Shown: in pieces, positions 32,828-42,356 of the stretch
Layout: each line of letters begins with the position of its first letter
Numbering within the stretch: position 1 is the first letter of the stretch
Assembly (NCBI RefSeq): GCF_900099935.1
Contig: NZ_FNEK01000025.1
Location: 1 to 64,000, forward strand
DNA from: Aliiruegeria lutimaris
GTDB taxonomy: Bacteria > Pseudomonadota > Alphaproteobacteria > Rhodobacterales > Rhodobacteraceae
DNA length: 64,000 bases
Direction: 5' to 3'
Program-made: the position numbers and the translations under genes
Notes under the pieces: generated by a model
What the model was told of the DNA's origin: nothing
Database searches by the model: none
What the model saw: only the letters and a program-made list of their open reading frames with translations

Positions 32828-35800
32828 ATGCATCTGCTTGCGGCCACGCCCGGCCAGATCTCGGACGGGAGCGAACCGGTCGATCCGGGGCAGTCGCCGG
32901 CTGATGTGATTTTCCTCTCGGCGGCCGATACCGAGCTGGCCGCGCTCTCTGAGGCGCGGCAGTCGCTGGGCGCGGAAGCGCCGAGCCTGCGGCTGGCTAA
33001 TCTCGGCTGGCTGTCGCACCCGTTCTCGGTCGACAAGTATATCGGCGATACGGCGGAGCGTTCGCGGCTGGTCGTGGTGCGGGTTCTGGGCGGGGCGGCC
33101 TATTGGTCCTATGCCGTCGAGCAACTGGCCGCGCGGCTTCTGGAAGCGGGCGTGCCGCTGGCGCTCCTGCCCGGCGATGACAAGCCCGACCCGGAATTGC
33201 TCTCGCTTTCCACCGTGTCCACGGAGGATTGGCAGGCGCTCTGGGCTTATTGCATCGAGGGCGGGCCGCAGAATGCCACGCGCTTCCTGCAACTTGCCCG
33301 CCACATGCTGGGCGAGGGCGAACGCCCGCCCGAAGCTGAGCCGCTGTTGCGTGCCGGGCTTTACTGGCCGGGCGAGGCGCTGGCCGATCTGGACCTTTTG
33401 CGTCGGCACTGGCAGGACGGCGCGCCGGTGATTGCGATCACCTTTTACCGCGCCCTGCTGCAAGGGGCGGGGCTGCACCCGGTCAACCAGCTGGTCAAGG
33501 CGCTGCTCCGGCGCGGGTTGAACCCGCTGCCGGTTTTCGTGGCCTCGCTGAAGGATCCGGTGTCGGTTTCGACGCTGGAGCAGATCTTTGCCGAGCATGC
33601 GCCGGACGTGGTTCTGAACGGCACCAGTTTCGCCGTTTCCTCGCCCGACCCGGCCCGCTGGCAGCAGGGCGAGCGACCGGCCACCGTTCTGGACGCAACC
33701 GGCGCGCCGGTTTTGCAGGTAATCCTTTCGGGGAGCTCCGAGGAGGCCTGGGAGGATGCCGAGCGCGGGCTGTCGGCGCGCGACATCGCGATGAACGTGG
33801 CCCTGCCGGAAGTCGATGGGCGGATCCTGACCCGGGCGATCAGCTTCAAGGGGCAGGCCTATTTCGACGAGGCGACCGAAAGCGCCATCGCAGCCTACCG
33901 GGCGCGCGGCGACCGGGTGCAGTTCGTGGCCGATCTGGCGGCGAACTGGGCGGCTTTGCGCAAAGCGGCGCGGAGCGAACGGCAGGTCGCGATCATCCTC
34001 GCGAATTACCCCAACAAGGACGGCCGGCTGGCGAATGGTGTCGGGCTGGACACGCCGGCCGCGACCGTCACCGTGCTGAATGCCCTGCGCGACGCGGGCT
34101 ACACGGTATCGGGGGCGCCAGAGACATCGGCGGAGCTGATGGAACAGATCCTCGCAGGCCCGACGAACTGGCTGACCGATCGCGCAGTGCGGCAGGGTGG
34201 TGAAACGCTGTCGCTTGACGCGTATCGCGCGCTGTATGATCGCCTGCATCTGGACGTTCGCCAATCCATGGAAGACCGCTGGGGGGCGCCGGAGAACGAC
34301 CCTTTCTGCGGCGATGACGGGTTCGCACTGTCGATACTGCGCTATGGCAATGTCGTGGTCGGTATCCAGCCAGCGCGCGGCTACAATATCGATCCCGAGC
34401 AGACCTATCACGCGCCGGACCTCGTGCCGCCGCATAACTACCTCGCCTTCTATTTCTGGCTGCGGGGGAGCCTCAAGGCCCACGCCATCATCCACATGGG
34501 CAAGCATGGCAACCTTGAGTGGTTACCCGGCAAGGCGGTTGCGCTCTCGGAGAGTTGCTTCCCGGAAGCCGTGCTCGGCCCGCTGCCGCATGTCTACCCG
34601 TTCATCGTCAACGATCCGGGCGAGGGGACGCAGGCGAAGCGGCGTAGCCAGGCGGTGATCGTCGATCACCTGACGCCGCCGCTCACCCGTGCGGAGAGCT
34701 ATGGCCCGCTGCGCGATCTCGAAGCGCTGGTGGACGAGTACTACCAGGCGGCGGGCGTGGACCCGCGGCGGATTTCCTACTTGCGCGACGAGATCCTGTC
34801 GCTGATGGAGTCCACCGGTCTTACGGTCGATGCCGGTATCAAGGCGGGAGACGATTCCGACAGCCGCTTGCAGAAGCTCGACGCCTATCTCTGCGAACTG
34901 AAAGAAAGCCAGATCCGCGACGGGTTGCATATCTTCGGCCAGGCGCCGGAAGGGCGGCTCGCGACCGACCTGATTGTCGCGCTGACGCGGGTGCCGCGCG
35001 GGGACGGGCAAGGCAAGGACGCATCGTTGCTGCGGGCGTTGGCAGCGGATTTCTGTATGGATTTCGATCCGCTGGATTGCGACATGGCGGCGCCTTGGAA
35101 CGGTCCCCGACCGGACGCCCTTGCCAGTTTGGACGTTTCGCCTGCTGGCGCAGGCGACCCGGTGGGGGAGGCGGGCGCGCTGCGCGCGCCCGCCTCCCCC
35201 ACCGCCCCGCGCTCTCCGAAGGGAGAGCGCAATCCCTGGCGCAGCCACGGTGACAGTGTCGAACGGCTGGAATTGTTCGCGGCACGTCTTGTTGCAGGAG
35301 AGGAACCCTCGGCGCCGGGGCCTCGATCCGCCGCGGTTCTTGAAGGGATCGATACGTGGCTGCGCAGGGTTGTCTCCCGGACGGGGCAATCGGAAATGGC
35401 CGGGCTGTTGCGCGCCTTGAACGGTGAGTTCCTTTCTCCCGGTCCCTCTGGCGCGCCGACGCGGGGACGGCTGGATGTGCTTCCCACGGGGCGAAACTTC
35501 TTCTCCGTCGACAGCCGCGCCATCCCTACCCGCGCCGCCTGGTCGCTGGGGTGGAAATCGGCCAGCCTGTTGATCGACCGCCATTTGCAGGAACATGGCG
35601 ACTGGCCGCGCGCCATGGCGCTGACGGCCTGGGGCACCGCGAATATGCGGACCGGCGGCGATGACATCGCCCAGGCGCTCGCGCTAATGGGTGTTAAGCC
35701 GAAATGGGACGAAATGTCGGGCCGCGTCACCGGTTTCGAGATCATCCCGATCTCGGCGCTGGGCCGGCCGCGTGTCGATGTCACGCTGCGGGTGTCGGGC

Positions 35801-36640
35801 TTTTTCCGGGACGCCTTTCCGGCGCAGATGGACCTCGTGGCTTCGGCGGCCAAGGCCGTCATGAAGTTGGACGAAGCAGAGGCGGACAACCCGGCCGCTG
35901 CGCGGTTCCGCGCGGAAGCGGCGGAGGTCGGCGAGACCCGTGCCGCCTTCCGCGTTTTCGGTTCCAAGCCGGGTGCCTATGGTGCGGGTCTTCAGGCGAT
36001 GATCGACGAAAAACTCTGGGCGAACCGCTCGGATCTCGCTTCCTCCTTCCTGACCTGGGGCGGCTATGCCTATGGCGAAAGCGCCGAGGGCACCGCCGCG
36101 CGGGAGGATTTCGCCGAGCGTCTGGGCAAGGTCGAAGCCGTGGTCCAGAACCAGGACAATCGCGAACATGACCTGCTCGACAGCGACGACTATTACCAGT
36201 TCGAAGGCGGCATGGCCGCGACGGTCGAGACGCTGCGTGGCGAGGCGCCGGAGGTTTATCACAACGATCATTCCCGCCCCGAACGCCCCGTGATCCGCAC
36301 GCTGGACGAGGAGATTGGCAGGGTGGTCCGTTCCCGTGCGGCCAATCCGAAATGGATCGATGGCATCAAGCGGCATGGCTACAAGGGCGCTTTCGAAATG
36401 GCAGCGACGGTCGATTACCTCTTTGCCTTCGCAGCAACGACCCATTCGGTGCGCAACCACCATTTCGACCTCGTCTACGACGCCTACCTGGAGGATGACG
36501 AGACGCGCGAGTTCATTGCCGAGGCCAATGCGCCCGCCTTGCGCGAAATGGCCGAGCGTTTCCAGGAGGCGATCGACCGTGGGCTCTGGTCGCCGCGGTC
36601 CAACTCGGCACGCGCGCGACTGGCGGAGTTGGCGTCGTGA
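32828..36640 (+). CDS. cobN: Aerobic cobaltochelatase subunit CobN
   Basis: The 1270-residue large chelatase subunit inserts cobalt into hydrogenobyrinate a,c-diamide with ATP, together with CobS/CobT (not in the window). Recognisable CobN parts are AVLFYRALLQGAG-like EDGAPVIAITFYRALLQG, NYPNKDGRLANGVGLDTPA, HIGKHGNLEWLPGKAV, and YFQFEGGMAATVE-like segments near the C-terminus. Between about residues 768 and 801 an in-frame palindromic insertion encodes a Pro/Ala/Gly-rich segment. ATG at 32828 directly follows the GNAT stop. Confidence 0.93.
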   Translation: MHLLAATPGQISDGSEPVDPGQSPADVIFLSAADTELAALSEARQSLGAEAPSLRLANLGWLSHPFSVDKYIGDTAERSRLVVVRVLGGAAYWSYAVEQLAARLLEAGVPLALLPGDDKPDPELLSLSTVSTEDWQALWAYCIEGGPQNATRFLQLARHMLGEGERPPEAEPLLRAGLYWPGEALADLDLLRRHWQDGAPVIAITFYRALLQGAGLHPVNQLVKALLRRGLNPLPVFVASLKDPVSVSTLEQIFAEHAPDVVLNGTSFAVSSPDPARWQQGERPATVLDATGAPVLQVILSGSSEEAWEDAERGLSARDIAMNVALPEVDGRILTRAISFKGQAYFDEATESAIAAYRARGDRVQFVADLAANWAALRKAARSERQVAIILANYPNKDGRLANGVGLDTPAATVTVLNALRDAGYTVSGAPETSAELMEQILAGPTNWLTDRAVRQGGETLSLDAYRALYDRLHLDVRQSMEDRWGAPENDPFCGDDGFALSILRYGNVVVGIQPARGYNIDPEQTYHAPDLVPPHNYLAFYFWLRGSLKAHAIIHMGKHGNLEWLPGKAVALSESCFPEAVLGPLPHVYPFIVNDPGEGTQAKRRSQAVIVDHLTPPLTRAESYGPLRDLEALVDEYYQAAGVDPRRISYLRDEILSLMESTGLTVDAGIKAGDDSDSRLQKLDAYLCELKESQIRDGLHIFGQAPEGRLATDLIVALTRVPRGDGQGKDASLLRALAADFCMDFDPLDCDMAAPWNGPRPDALASLDVSPAGAGDPVGEAGALRAPASPTAPRSPKGERNPWRSHGDSVERLELFAARLVAGEEPSAPGPRSAAVLEGIDTWLRRVVSRTGQSEMAGLLRALNGEFLSPGPSGAPTRGRLDVLPTGRNFFSVDSRAIPTRAAWSLGWKSASLLIDRHLQEHGDWPRAMALTAWGTANMRTGGDDIAQALALMGVKPKWDEMSGRVTGFEIIPISALGRPRVDVTLRVSGFFRDAFPAQMDLVASAAKAVMKLDEAEADNPAAARFRAEAAEVGETRAAFRVFGSKPGAYGAGLQAMIDEKLWANRSDLASSFLTWGGYAYGESAEGTAAREDFAERLGKVEAVVQNQDNREHDLLDSDDYYQFEGGMAATVETLRGEAPEVYHNDHSRPERPVIRTLDEEIGRVVRSRAANPKWIDGIKRHGYKGAFEMAATVDYLFAFAATTHSVRNHHFDLVYDAYLEDDETREFIAEANAPALREMAERFQEAIDRGLWSPRSNSARARLAELAS
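35161..35230. repeat. Palindromic insertion within cobN
   Basis: Two adjacent hairpins lie in the coding frame. The first has 20-bp perfect arms (35161-35180 and 35184-35203) with a 3-base loop. The second has 9-bp arms gcgctctcc/ggagagcgc (35209-35217 and 35222-35230) with loop gaag. In translation they give a Pro/Ala/Gly-rich stretch between LASLDVSPAG and NPWRSHGDSVERLE, where other CobN proteins seem continuous. This resembles the in-frame palindromic elements (RPE-like) known in Rickettsia, but no second copy was seen in this window. Confidence 0.6.
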
Positions 36641-36715
36641 GTTCAAAGCAAGAAGACGGACGCTGCCATCGCCGCTTCAGGCAGCCATGTTCCCAACAGT
36701 TCAGGAGATTTTCCC

Positions 36716-37324
36716 ATGACCGACGATGTTGAACGCCATAACGCCAAGATGGCCAAGAAGAAGGCAGCGCGGGACAAGATCATGGCCGGCAAGACCGAGG
36801 AAAAGGGGCTGATCATCGTCCACACCGGCAAGGGCAAGGGCAAGAGTTCGGCCGCCTTCGGCATGATTTTCCGTTGCATCGCCCATGACATGCCCTGCGC
36901 CGTGGTGCAGTTCATCAAGGGCGGCATGGATACCGGCGAGCGCAACCTGATCCAGGCGCATTTCGCCGACAAGTGCCAGTTCTACACGATGGGCGAGGGC
37001 TTCACCTGGGAGACGCAGGACAAGTCGCGCGATATCGAAATGGCGCAGGCGGCCTGGGCGAAAGCCAAGGAGCTGATCCTTGATGAGACAAACCGCATGG
37101 TGCTGCTCGACGAGATCAATATCGCGCTGCGCTACGACTATATCGACACGGCCGAGGTGATCGCCTTCCTCGCCGAGCACAAACCGCCGATGACCCATGT
37201 CGTGCTGACCGGGCGCAATGCCAGCGAAGCGCTCATCGAGGCGGCGGATCTGGCCACCGAGATGGAGCTGCTGAAACACCCGTTCCGCTCGGGCGTGAAG
37301 GCGCAGGCCGGCGTCGAGTTCTGA
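36716..37324 (+). CDS. cobO: Cob(I)yrinic acid a,c-diamide adenosyltransferase
   Basis: A 202-residue CobA/CobO/BtuR-type adenosyltransferase. P-loop [12 protein letters not shown] at about residues 37-48, then [15 protein letters not shown], and the D-containing [14 protein letters not shown]. It attaches the 5'-deoxyadenosyl group of ATP to cobalt. Start [10 protein letters not shown] at 36716, 75 bases after cobN. Confidence 0.92.
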   Translation: MTDDVERHNAKMAKKKAARDKIMAGKTEEKGLIIVHTGKGKGKSSAAFGMIFRCIAHDMPCAVVQFIKGGMDTGERNLIQAHFADKCQFYTMGEGFTWETQDKSRDIEMAQAAWAKAKELILDETNRMVLLDEINIALRYDYIDTAEVIAFLAEHKPPMTHVVLTGRNASEALIEAADLATEMELLKHPFRSGVKAQAGVEF

Positions 37325-37355
37325 GCAGAACGGATATCGGAAAGAGGGCCGGCTG

Positions 37356-38810
37356 ATGGCTAAGGGCTTGATGATACAGGGTGCCGGCTCCAATGTCGGC
37401 AAATCGCTGATGGTGGCGGGGCTTGCGCGGGCCTTCGCTAAGCGTGGGCTCAAGGTCCGCCCCTTCAAGCCGCAGAACATGTCCAATAATGCTGCCGTCA
37501 CGGTGGACGGCGGCGAGATCGGGCGGGCACAGGCGCTTCAGGCACTGGCCTGCGGCGTCGACCCGGTGGTGGATATGAATCCCGTCCTGCTCAAGCCTGA
37601 AACCGATATCGGCGCGCAGGTGATCCTGCTGGGCAAGCGCGTGGCGACGGTGCCGGCGCGCGAGTTTTCGGCGATGAAGCCAAAGCTCCTGGCCGCGGTT
37701 TTGGAGAGCTTTCAAAGGTTGGGGCAGGAGGCAGACCTGGTCCTTGTCGAAGGGGCGGGCAGTCCGGCCGAGGTGAACCTGCGCGCGGGCGACATTGCCA
37801 ATATGGGCTTTGCCCGTGCCGCGAATTGTCCGGTCGTGCTGGTCGGCGACATCGACCGTGGTGGCGTGATCGCGCAGCTCATCGGCACGCAGGAAGTGCT
37901 CGACCCCGAGGATGCCGCAATGATCGCCGGCTTTGCCATCAACAAGTTCCGCGGCGACCCGACGCTTTTCGATGATGGCTATCGCCTGATCGCGGAGCGC
38001 ACGGGCTGGCAGAGACTGGGCGTGGTGCCGTGGTTTGCCGATGCGCGCAAACTCCCGGCGGAGGATGCGCTGGATATCAGCGGTTCGGACAGCAATGGCG
38101 CGCTGCATGTTGCTTGCCTCGTGCTTTCGCGGATTGCCAATTTCGACGATCTCGACCCTTTAGGTCTGGAACAGGGCGTCAGGCTGAGCATGATCGAGGC
38201 CGGCGACGTGATCCCGCCCGACACTGACCTCGTGATCATCCCGGGCACGAAATCCACACGTGGGGACCTCGCTTTCCTGCGGGCACAGGGCTGGGACGTG
38301 GATATTGCCGCGCATGTGCGGCGCGGTGGGCGGGTGCTGGGCCTGTGCGGCGGCTACCAGATGCTTGGCCGCCGGATCGTGGATCCCGGGGGGCTGGAAG
38401 GCCCGGCGGGCGAGACGGAGGGGCTCGGCCTGCTCGATATCGAAACCGTGATGGTACCGGACAAGCGGCTGACACGCGTGCAGGCGCGCCATGTCGCCAG
38501 CGGTGAGGCCGTCTCGGGCTACGAGATCCATATCGGGCGCAGCGATGGGCCGGATCGGGCGCGCCCCTTTGCCGAGGTGGCGGGAAGCCCGGAAGGCGCG
38601 ATCTCGCCGGACGGACGCATCATCGGCAGCTACCTGCACGGGCTGTTCTCGGATGACGGCTTCCGCGCCGCCTTCCTGCGCAGCATTGGCGGTGAGGCGT
38701 CCGGATTTGGTTATGACGCGGCAGTCGAGGAGACTTTGGACAAGCTGGCCGACCACCTGGAACGGCACATGTCGCTGGACGCAATGCTGGCACTTGCCCG
38801 ACCGATCTGA
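37356..38810 (+). CDS. cobQ: Cobyric acid synthase
   Basis: The 484-residue amidotransferase makes adenosylcobyric acid by amidating the b, d, e and g side chains. N-terminal P-loop [36 protein letters not shown], and C-terminal glutaminase [11 protein letters not shown] with Cys near residue 327, plus [10 protein letters not shown]. It is the last gene of the B12-regulated unit, 31 bases after cobO, and converges on the DUF1636 gene. Confidence 0.93.
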   Translation: MAKGLMIQGAGSNVGKSLMVAGLARAFAKRGLKVRPFKPQNMSNNAAVTVDGGEIGRAQALQALACGVDPVVDMNPVLLKPETDIGAQVILLGKRVATVPAREFSAMKPKLLAAVLESFQRLGQEADLVLVEGAGSPAEVNLRAGDIANMGFARAANCPVVLVGDIDRGGVIAQLIGTQEVLDPEDAAMIAGFAINKFRGDPTLFDDGYRLIAERTGWQRLGVVPWFADARKLPAEDALDISGSDSNGALHVACLVLSRIANFDDLDPLGLEQGVRLSMIEAGDVIPPDTDLVIIPGTKSTRGDLAFLRAQGWDVDIAAHVRRGGRVLGLCGGYQMLGRRIVDPGGLEGPAGETEGLGLLDIETVMVPDKRLTRVQARHVASGEAVSGYEIHIGRSDGPDRARPFAEVAGSPEGAISPDGRIIGSYLHGLFSDDGFRAAFLRSIGGEASGFGYDAAVEETLDKLADHLERHMSLDAMLALARPI

Positions 38811-38816
38811 TCCGGG

Positions 38817-39176
38817 TCAGTCGAGGGGCGGCACCCGCGAGACGAAACGCCCCTTCACCCCCTGCGGCCACTGGCGAAAGGGTACAACGCCTTTCTCGTT
38901 CTCACTGTAAAGTGTTGCATATTCCACCAGCGCCTGCGCGTCCTCCTCGGTGCCATCGAAGCGACCAAGCACGTAGGTCATCTTGCCTTCGGCGGAGATT
39001 GCGGTGTTGCAGCCATGAGCGCAGCCCATCAGACAGGCCACCCCCCGCAGTTTCACCGGCGCATCCTTTGCCGCCGCCTGCACGGTTTCGAGAAAGGCTT
39101 CGCCTGTCGGGCTGCCATCCTTGCTGCCGCGGGTCGCTTCGTTGCGGCAGGTTGTGCAGACAGTAATTATGGTCAT
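38817..39176 (-). CDS. DUF1636 small metal-binding-like protein
   Basis: A 119-residue protein of the DUF1636 family, with two paired cysteines near the N-terminus (VCTTCRNEATRG) and two more in CLMGCAHGCNTA. Such cysteine spacing is like thioredoxin-fold ferredoxins, so an iron-sulfur or metal role is plausible. It ends six bases from the cobQ stop, convergent with it. Members of the family often sit near cobalamin genes, so a link to cobalt metabolism is inferred. ATG at 39176. Confidence 0.75.
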   Translation of the reverse strand: MTIITVCTTCRNEATRGSKDGSPTGEAFLETVQAAAKDAPVKLRGVACLMGCAHGCNTAISAEGKMTYVLGRFDGTEEDAQALVEYATLYSENEKGVVPFRQWPQGVKGRFVSRVPPLD

Positions 39177-39319
39177 CGGATCTCCGCTGATTTTGCGCTT
39201 GCCGGGGATGGAAGCCAGAAACGGCTACGAGTGGCAAGGAGATTTGGCGGCTCTTTTGCCGGGATCAATTGCTGGACGCCGTTCGTGAGCCTTGCGTCAG
39301 TTTCATTTAGTGCGTGGTA

Positions 39320-39436
39320 ACGATCCTGCGGATCGTGCCTCTGGTAGGGATATTTGTTGTCAGAAGAAGTCCAGGGCGCTCCCTTGTTTTCTTCTGACAG
39401 GAAATATACCGGGGGATTGGGGGCAGCGCCCCCAAT
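39320..39436. repeat. Cluster of palindromic intergenic repeats
   Basis: Three inverted repeats follow one another: acgatcc-tgc-ggatcgt (39320-39336); an 18-bp imperfect pair tatttgttgtcagaagaa/ttcttctgacaggaaata (39351-39368 and 39389-39406); and attgggggc-agc-gcccccaat (39416-39436). A related agaagaa-type half occurs near 63405. They sit between the DUF1636 and fahA genes, both leftward, and may be intergenic repeat units or a transcription barrier. Confidence 0.55.
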
Positions 39437-39463
39437 AGTCTTCCGTTGGGAGCCAGCGCCCGG

Positions 39464-40717
39464 TCAAAAGTCCGGGAGACCGGAAGCAGGAAGAACCGTC
39501 CCGGTGCATTCCCCGAAGCCGATGCGATACCCAGTACCTTGGGCATGGCCCTCCAAGCTCAGCCGGTCGCCGTCCTCGATAAAGGTCCGCTCTTCGCCAT
39601 CGGCCAGCTTCAGCGGTTCCTGTCCGCCCCAGGTCAGTTCCAGCAACGAGCCGAAACTGTCTTTCTCAGGTCCGGAAATAGTGCCGGAGCCGAGCAGGTC
39701 GCCAACTCGCATGGCACAACCTGACGACGCGTGGTGGGCAAGCTGTTGTGCGGCGGAGTAATACATCTCGCGGAAATTCGTTCGCGTGATCGTCGTGGGG
39801 GCTTTCCGCCCGGAAGGGGTGAGCGTCACCGACAGGTTGATGTCGTAAAGCATCGGTCCTGGCTCCGCCAGATAGGGGAGCAGCGGCACCTCGCGCGGAG
39901 GGGGCGAGCAACGGAATGGTTCCAGTGCGGCGCGGGTAACGACCCATGGGCTGATCGAAGTGGCGAAGGCCTTGGACTGGAACGGGCCCAGCGGCTGGTA
40001 TTCCCAAGCCTGGATGTCGCGCGCGGACCAGTCATTGAGCAGCACATAGCCGAAAATCATCTGGTCGGCTTCGGCAACGGTGATGGGCTTGCCCATCTGC
40101 GAAGGTTGTCCGACAACCGTGCCCATTTCCAGCTCGATATCGAGCCGTCGCGACGAACCGAAGAAGGGAATGTCGGCTTCCTTCGGCTTGATCTGGCCCA
40201 TCGGGCGCCGAATATCGGTGCCGGATACGACGATTGTGGAGGCGCGACCGTTATAGCCGATCGGGATGTGCAGCCAGTTCGGCGGCAGTGCATTTTCCGG
40301 GCCGCGGAACATGGAGCCGACATTGAAGGCGTGGTGGCGACTGGAATAGAAATCCGTGTATTCGGACACCCGGAAGGGCAGGTGCATCCTCACCTCCTCC
40401 ATCGGGAAGAGATGCGGCAGAACCATTGCCGCGGCGTCGCTTCCCTCTCCGAGAAAGCCGAAAAGTGTCACCCGCAGGCTGTCCCAGGCCTCTGGCCCCT
40501 GCTCCATCAGGCCGTTCAGTGCCGGCTCTGTCAGCCCGAGAGGTTCCAGCAACCCGGCGCGCTGCATCCCGCCAAGGTCCAGCACCTTGTCTCCGATCGC
40601 GGTGCAGCAACGCGGCGCGCTGTCCTTGTGGGTAAAGACGCCATAGGGGAGGTTGTTGAGCGGAAACGGGCATTCTGGATCATTCGCGGTCTCGATCCAG
40701 CTTCTCAATAGGGTCAT
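39464..40717 (-). CDS. fahA: Fumarylacetoacetase
   Basis: The 417-residue enzyme hydrolyses fumarylacetoacetate to fumarate and acetoacetate, the last step of tyrosine breakdown. Recognisable parts are SWIETANDPECPFPLNNLPY, DFYSSRHHAFNVGSMFRG (metal and catalytic His region), LPPNWLHIPIGYNGR, and DWSARDIQAWEYQPLGPF. Start MTLLRSW at 40717 has a strong GGAGGAA site; 36 upstream codons are open but lack one. No homogentisate dioxygenase or maleylacetoacetate isomerase is next to it. Confidence 0.93.
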   Translation of the reverse strand: MTLLRSWIETANDPECPFPLNNLPYGVFTHKDSAPRCCTAIGDKVLDLGGMQRAGLLEPLGLTEPALNGLMEQGPEAWDSLRVTLFGFLGEGSDAAAMVLPHLFPMEEVRMHLPFRVSEYTDFYSSRHHAFNVGSMFRGPENALPPNWLHIPIGYNGRASTIVVSGTDIRRPMGQIKPKEADIPFFGSSRRLDIELEMGTVVGQPSQMGKPITVAEADQMIFGYVLLNDWSARDIQAWEYQPLGPFQSKAFATSISPWVVTRAALEPFRCSPPPREVPLLPYLAEPGPMLYDINLSVTLTPSGRKAPTTITRTNFREMYYSAAQQLAHHASSGCAMRVGDLLGSGTISGPEKDSFGSLLELTWGGQEPLKLADGEERTFIEDGDRLSLEGHAQGTGYRIGFGECTGTVLPASGLPDF

Positions 40718-40943
40718 GCATTTCCTCCAGATCTCTACGGCCGGGCTCGTCCCGGGTAACCGCGGATTCCGCGGGAATAATCTCGTTGCTTTTACAACGA
40801 TGTTTTTCCCTGCCGCAACGGGCAAGACAGATCCCGTTACAGATCAGGGGGCAAGCAGCAGGAGAAGCCCGACGGCGGAAAACGTCTTGCGCTCGCGCCG
40901 GGGGCGCGTATCCCTTGGCGCTGACCGGATGACAGGAGCGAAC

Positions 40944-41987
40944 ATGCTGAAAACGACATTGGGGACTTCGGATCTGGAGGTCAGCCAACTCTGCCTCGGA
41001 ACGATGACCTACGGCACCCAGACGAGCGAGCAGGACGCCAATCGCCAGATCGACATGGCGCTCGCCGCGGGCATCAATTTCGTCGACACCGCGGAAATGT
41101 ACCCGGTGAACCCGGTCAAACCCGAGACTATTGGCAAGACCGAAGAGATTGTCGGGCGCTGGATCGCGGAGTCGGGGCGGCGCAACGAGATGGTGCTGGC
41201 CACCAAGATTATTGGCAACAACAAGGGGCACACGCGTGGTGGGCGCGGGATCGACGGCGAGACTATCGTCGAGGCAGTAGAAGGCTCGCTGCGGCGGCTG
41301 CAGACGGACGTGATCGACCTCTACCAGCTGCATTGGCCCAATCGCGGCTCCTATCATTTCCGCCAATACTGGACCTACAAGCCAGGCGATCAGAACAAGC
41401 AAGAGATCGAGGCCAACATGGTCGAGGTACTCGAAGCCATGCGGGAGCTGCAGGAGGCAGGGAAGGTCCGCCATTTCGGCCTGTCGAACGAGAGCGCCTG
41501 GGGCACGTCGGAATGGCTGCGGCTGGCGCGGCAGACGGGGGCGCCGGAGATGGTCGCGATCCAGAACGAATACTCGATGATGTGCCGGATTTTCGACACC
41601 GACCTGGCTGAGCTTTGCGTGCGCGAAAATATCGGCCTGCTGGCCTATTCGCCGCTGGCGACGGGCCTGCTGACGGGGAAATACCGCGGCGGTGCCGTGC
41701 CCGAGGGCAGCCGGATGTCGATCAATGCGTCTCTGGGCGACCGGGTGAACGAGCGCTCGACCGCTGCCGTGGAGGCCTATGCGGAGATCGCGGAACGGCA
41801 TTGTCTGGACCTTGCGCAAATGGCGCTGGCTTTTTGTGTCGCGCGGCCCTTCATGGGCTCGGTGATCTTCGGAGCGACCAATGCCGTGCAACTGGCGCAT
41901 ATCCTTGAAGGCGCGGATCTGACACTCACCGAAGAGCAACTGGCCGAGATCGACGCGGCCTACCGGACCCACCCGATGCCTTTCTGA
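40944..41987 (+). CDS. Aldo/keto reductase (Tas/YdjG-like)
   Basis: A 347-residue AKR with the catalytic Tyr in FVDTAEMYPVNP, Lys in LATKIIG, and His in DLYQLHWPNRG; the middle GLLAYSPLATGLLTGKY and C-terminal GSVIFGATNAVQLA are typical of the Tas subgroup. ATG at 40944 follows AGGAGCG. Substrate unknown. It is the second AKR in the window and differs clearly from the one at 8495. Confidence 0.87.
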   Translation: MLKTTLGTSDLEVSQLCLGTMTYGTQTSEQDANRQIDMALAAGINFVDTAEMYPVNPVKPETIGKTEEIVGRWIAESGRRNEMVLATKIIGNNKGHTRGGRGIDGETIVEAVEGSLRRLQTDVIDLYQLHWPNRGSYHFRQYWTYKPGDQNKQEIEANMVEVLEAMRELQEAGKVRHFGLSNESAWGTSEWLRLARQTGAPEMVAIQNEYSMMCRIFDTDLAELCVRENIGLLAYSPLATGLLTGKYRGGAVPEGSRMSINASLGDRVNERSTAAVEAYAEIAERHCLDLAQMALAFCVARPFMGSVIFGATNAVQLAHILEGADLTLTEEQLAEIDAAYRTHPMPF

Positions 41988-42003
41988 TGCCCGGAGCGGT
42001 GAG

Positions 42004-42348
42004 ATGCGCATAACGACATACCTGTTGGCGGGGGTCCTGGTTCTGGGGGCCTGCATGCTGTCGTCCAAGGCGCCGGAACCCACGGCGCCGCCGGGCACGG
42101 CGGAGTTTCTCGAACAGCAGCGCGCCAATTGCGCAGCCCGTGGCGGCACCTTCAGCAATGCCCCGGGCGATGCCAGCAAGATCTGTTTAATCACGCCGAA
42201 GGATGCCAATCAGGCCTGTCGGCAGGAATCCGATTGTGAAGGGTACTGCCTCGCGCGTTCGCAGACCTGTGCGCCTGTCACGCCCCTCTTCGGCTGCCAC
42301 GAGGTTCTGGTTTCCGGCGGGCGGCGGGCGACGGTCTGTCTGGACTGA
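42004..42348 (+). CDS. Cysteine-rich lipoprotein, unknown function
   Basis: A 114-residue precursor starting MRITTYLLAGVLVLGACM. LGAC is a lipobox, with the lipid-bearing Cys at residue 17. The mature part has several cysteines (NCAARGG, CQ-like ACRQESDCEGYCLARSQTC, FGCHE, VCLD), probably disulfide-bonded outside the membrane. I recognise no family. It lies 16 bases after the aldo/keto reductase and just ahead of a transporter gene. Confidence 0.6.
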   Translation: MRITTYLLAGVLVLGACMLSSKAPEPTAPPGTAEFLEQQRANCAARGGTFSNAPGDASKICLITPKDANQACRQESDCEGYCLARSQTCAPVTPLFGCHEVLVSGGRRATVCLD

Positions 42349-42356
42349 CCAGCGCC

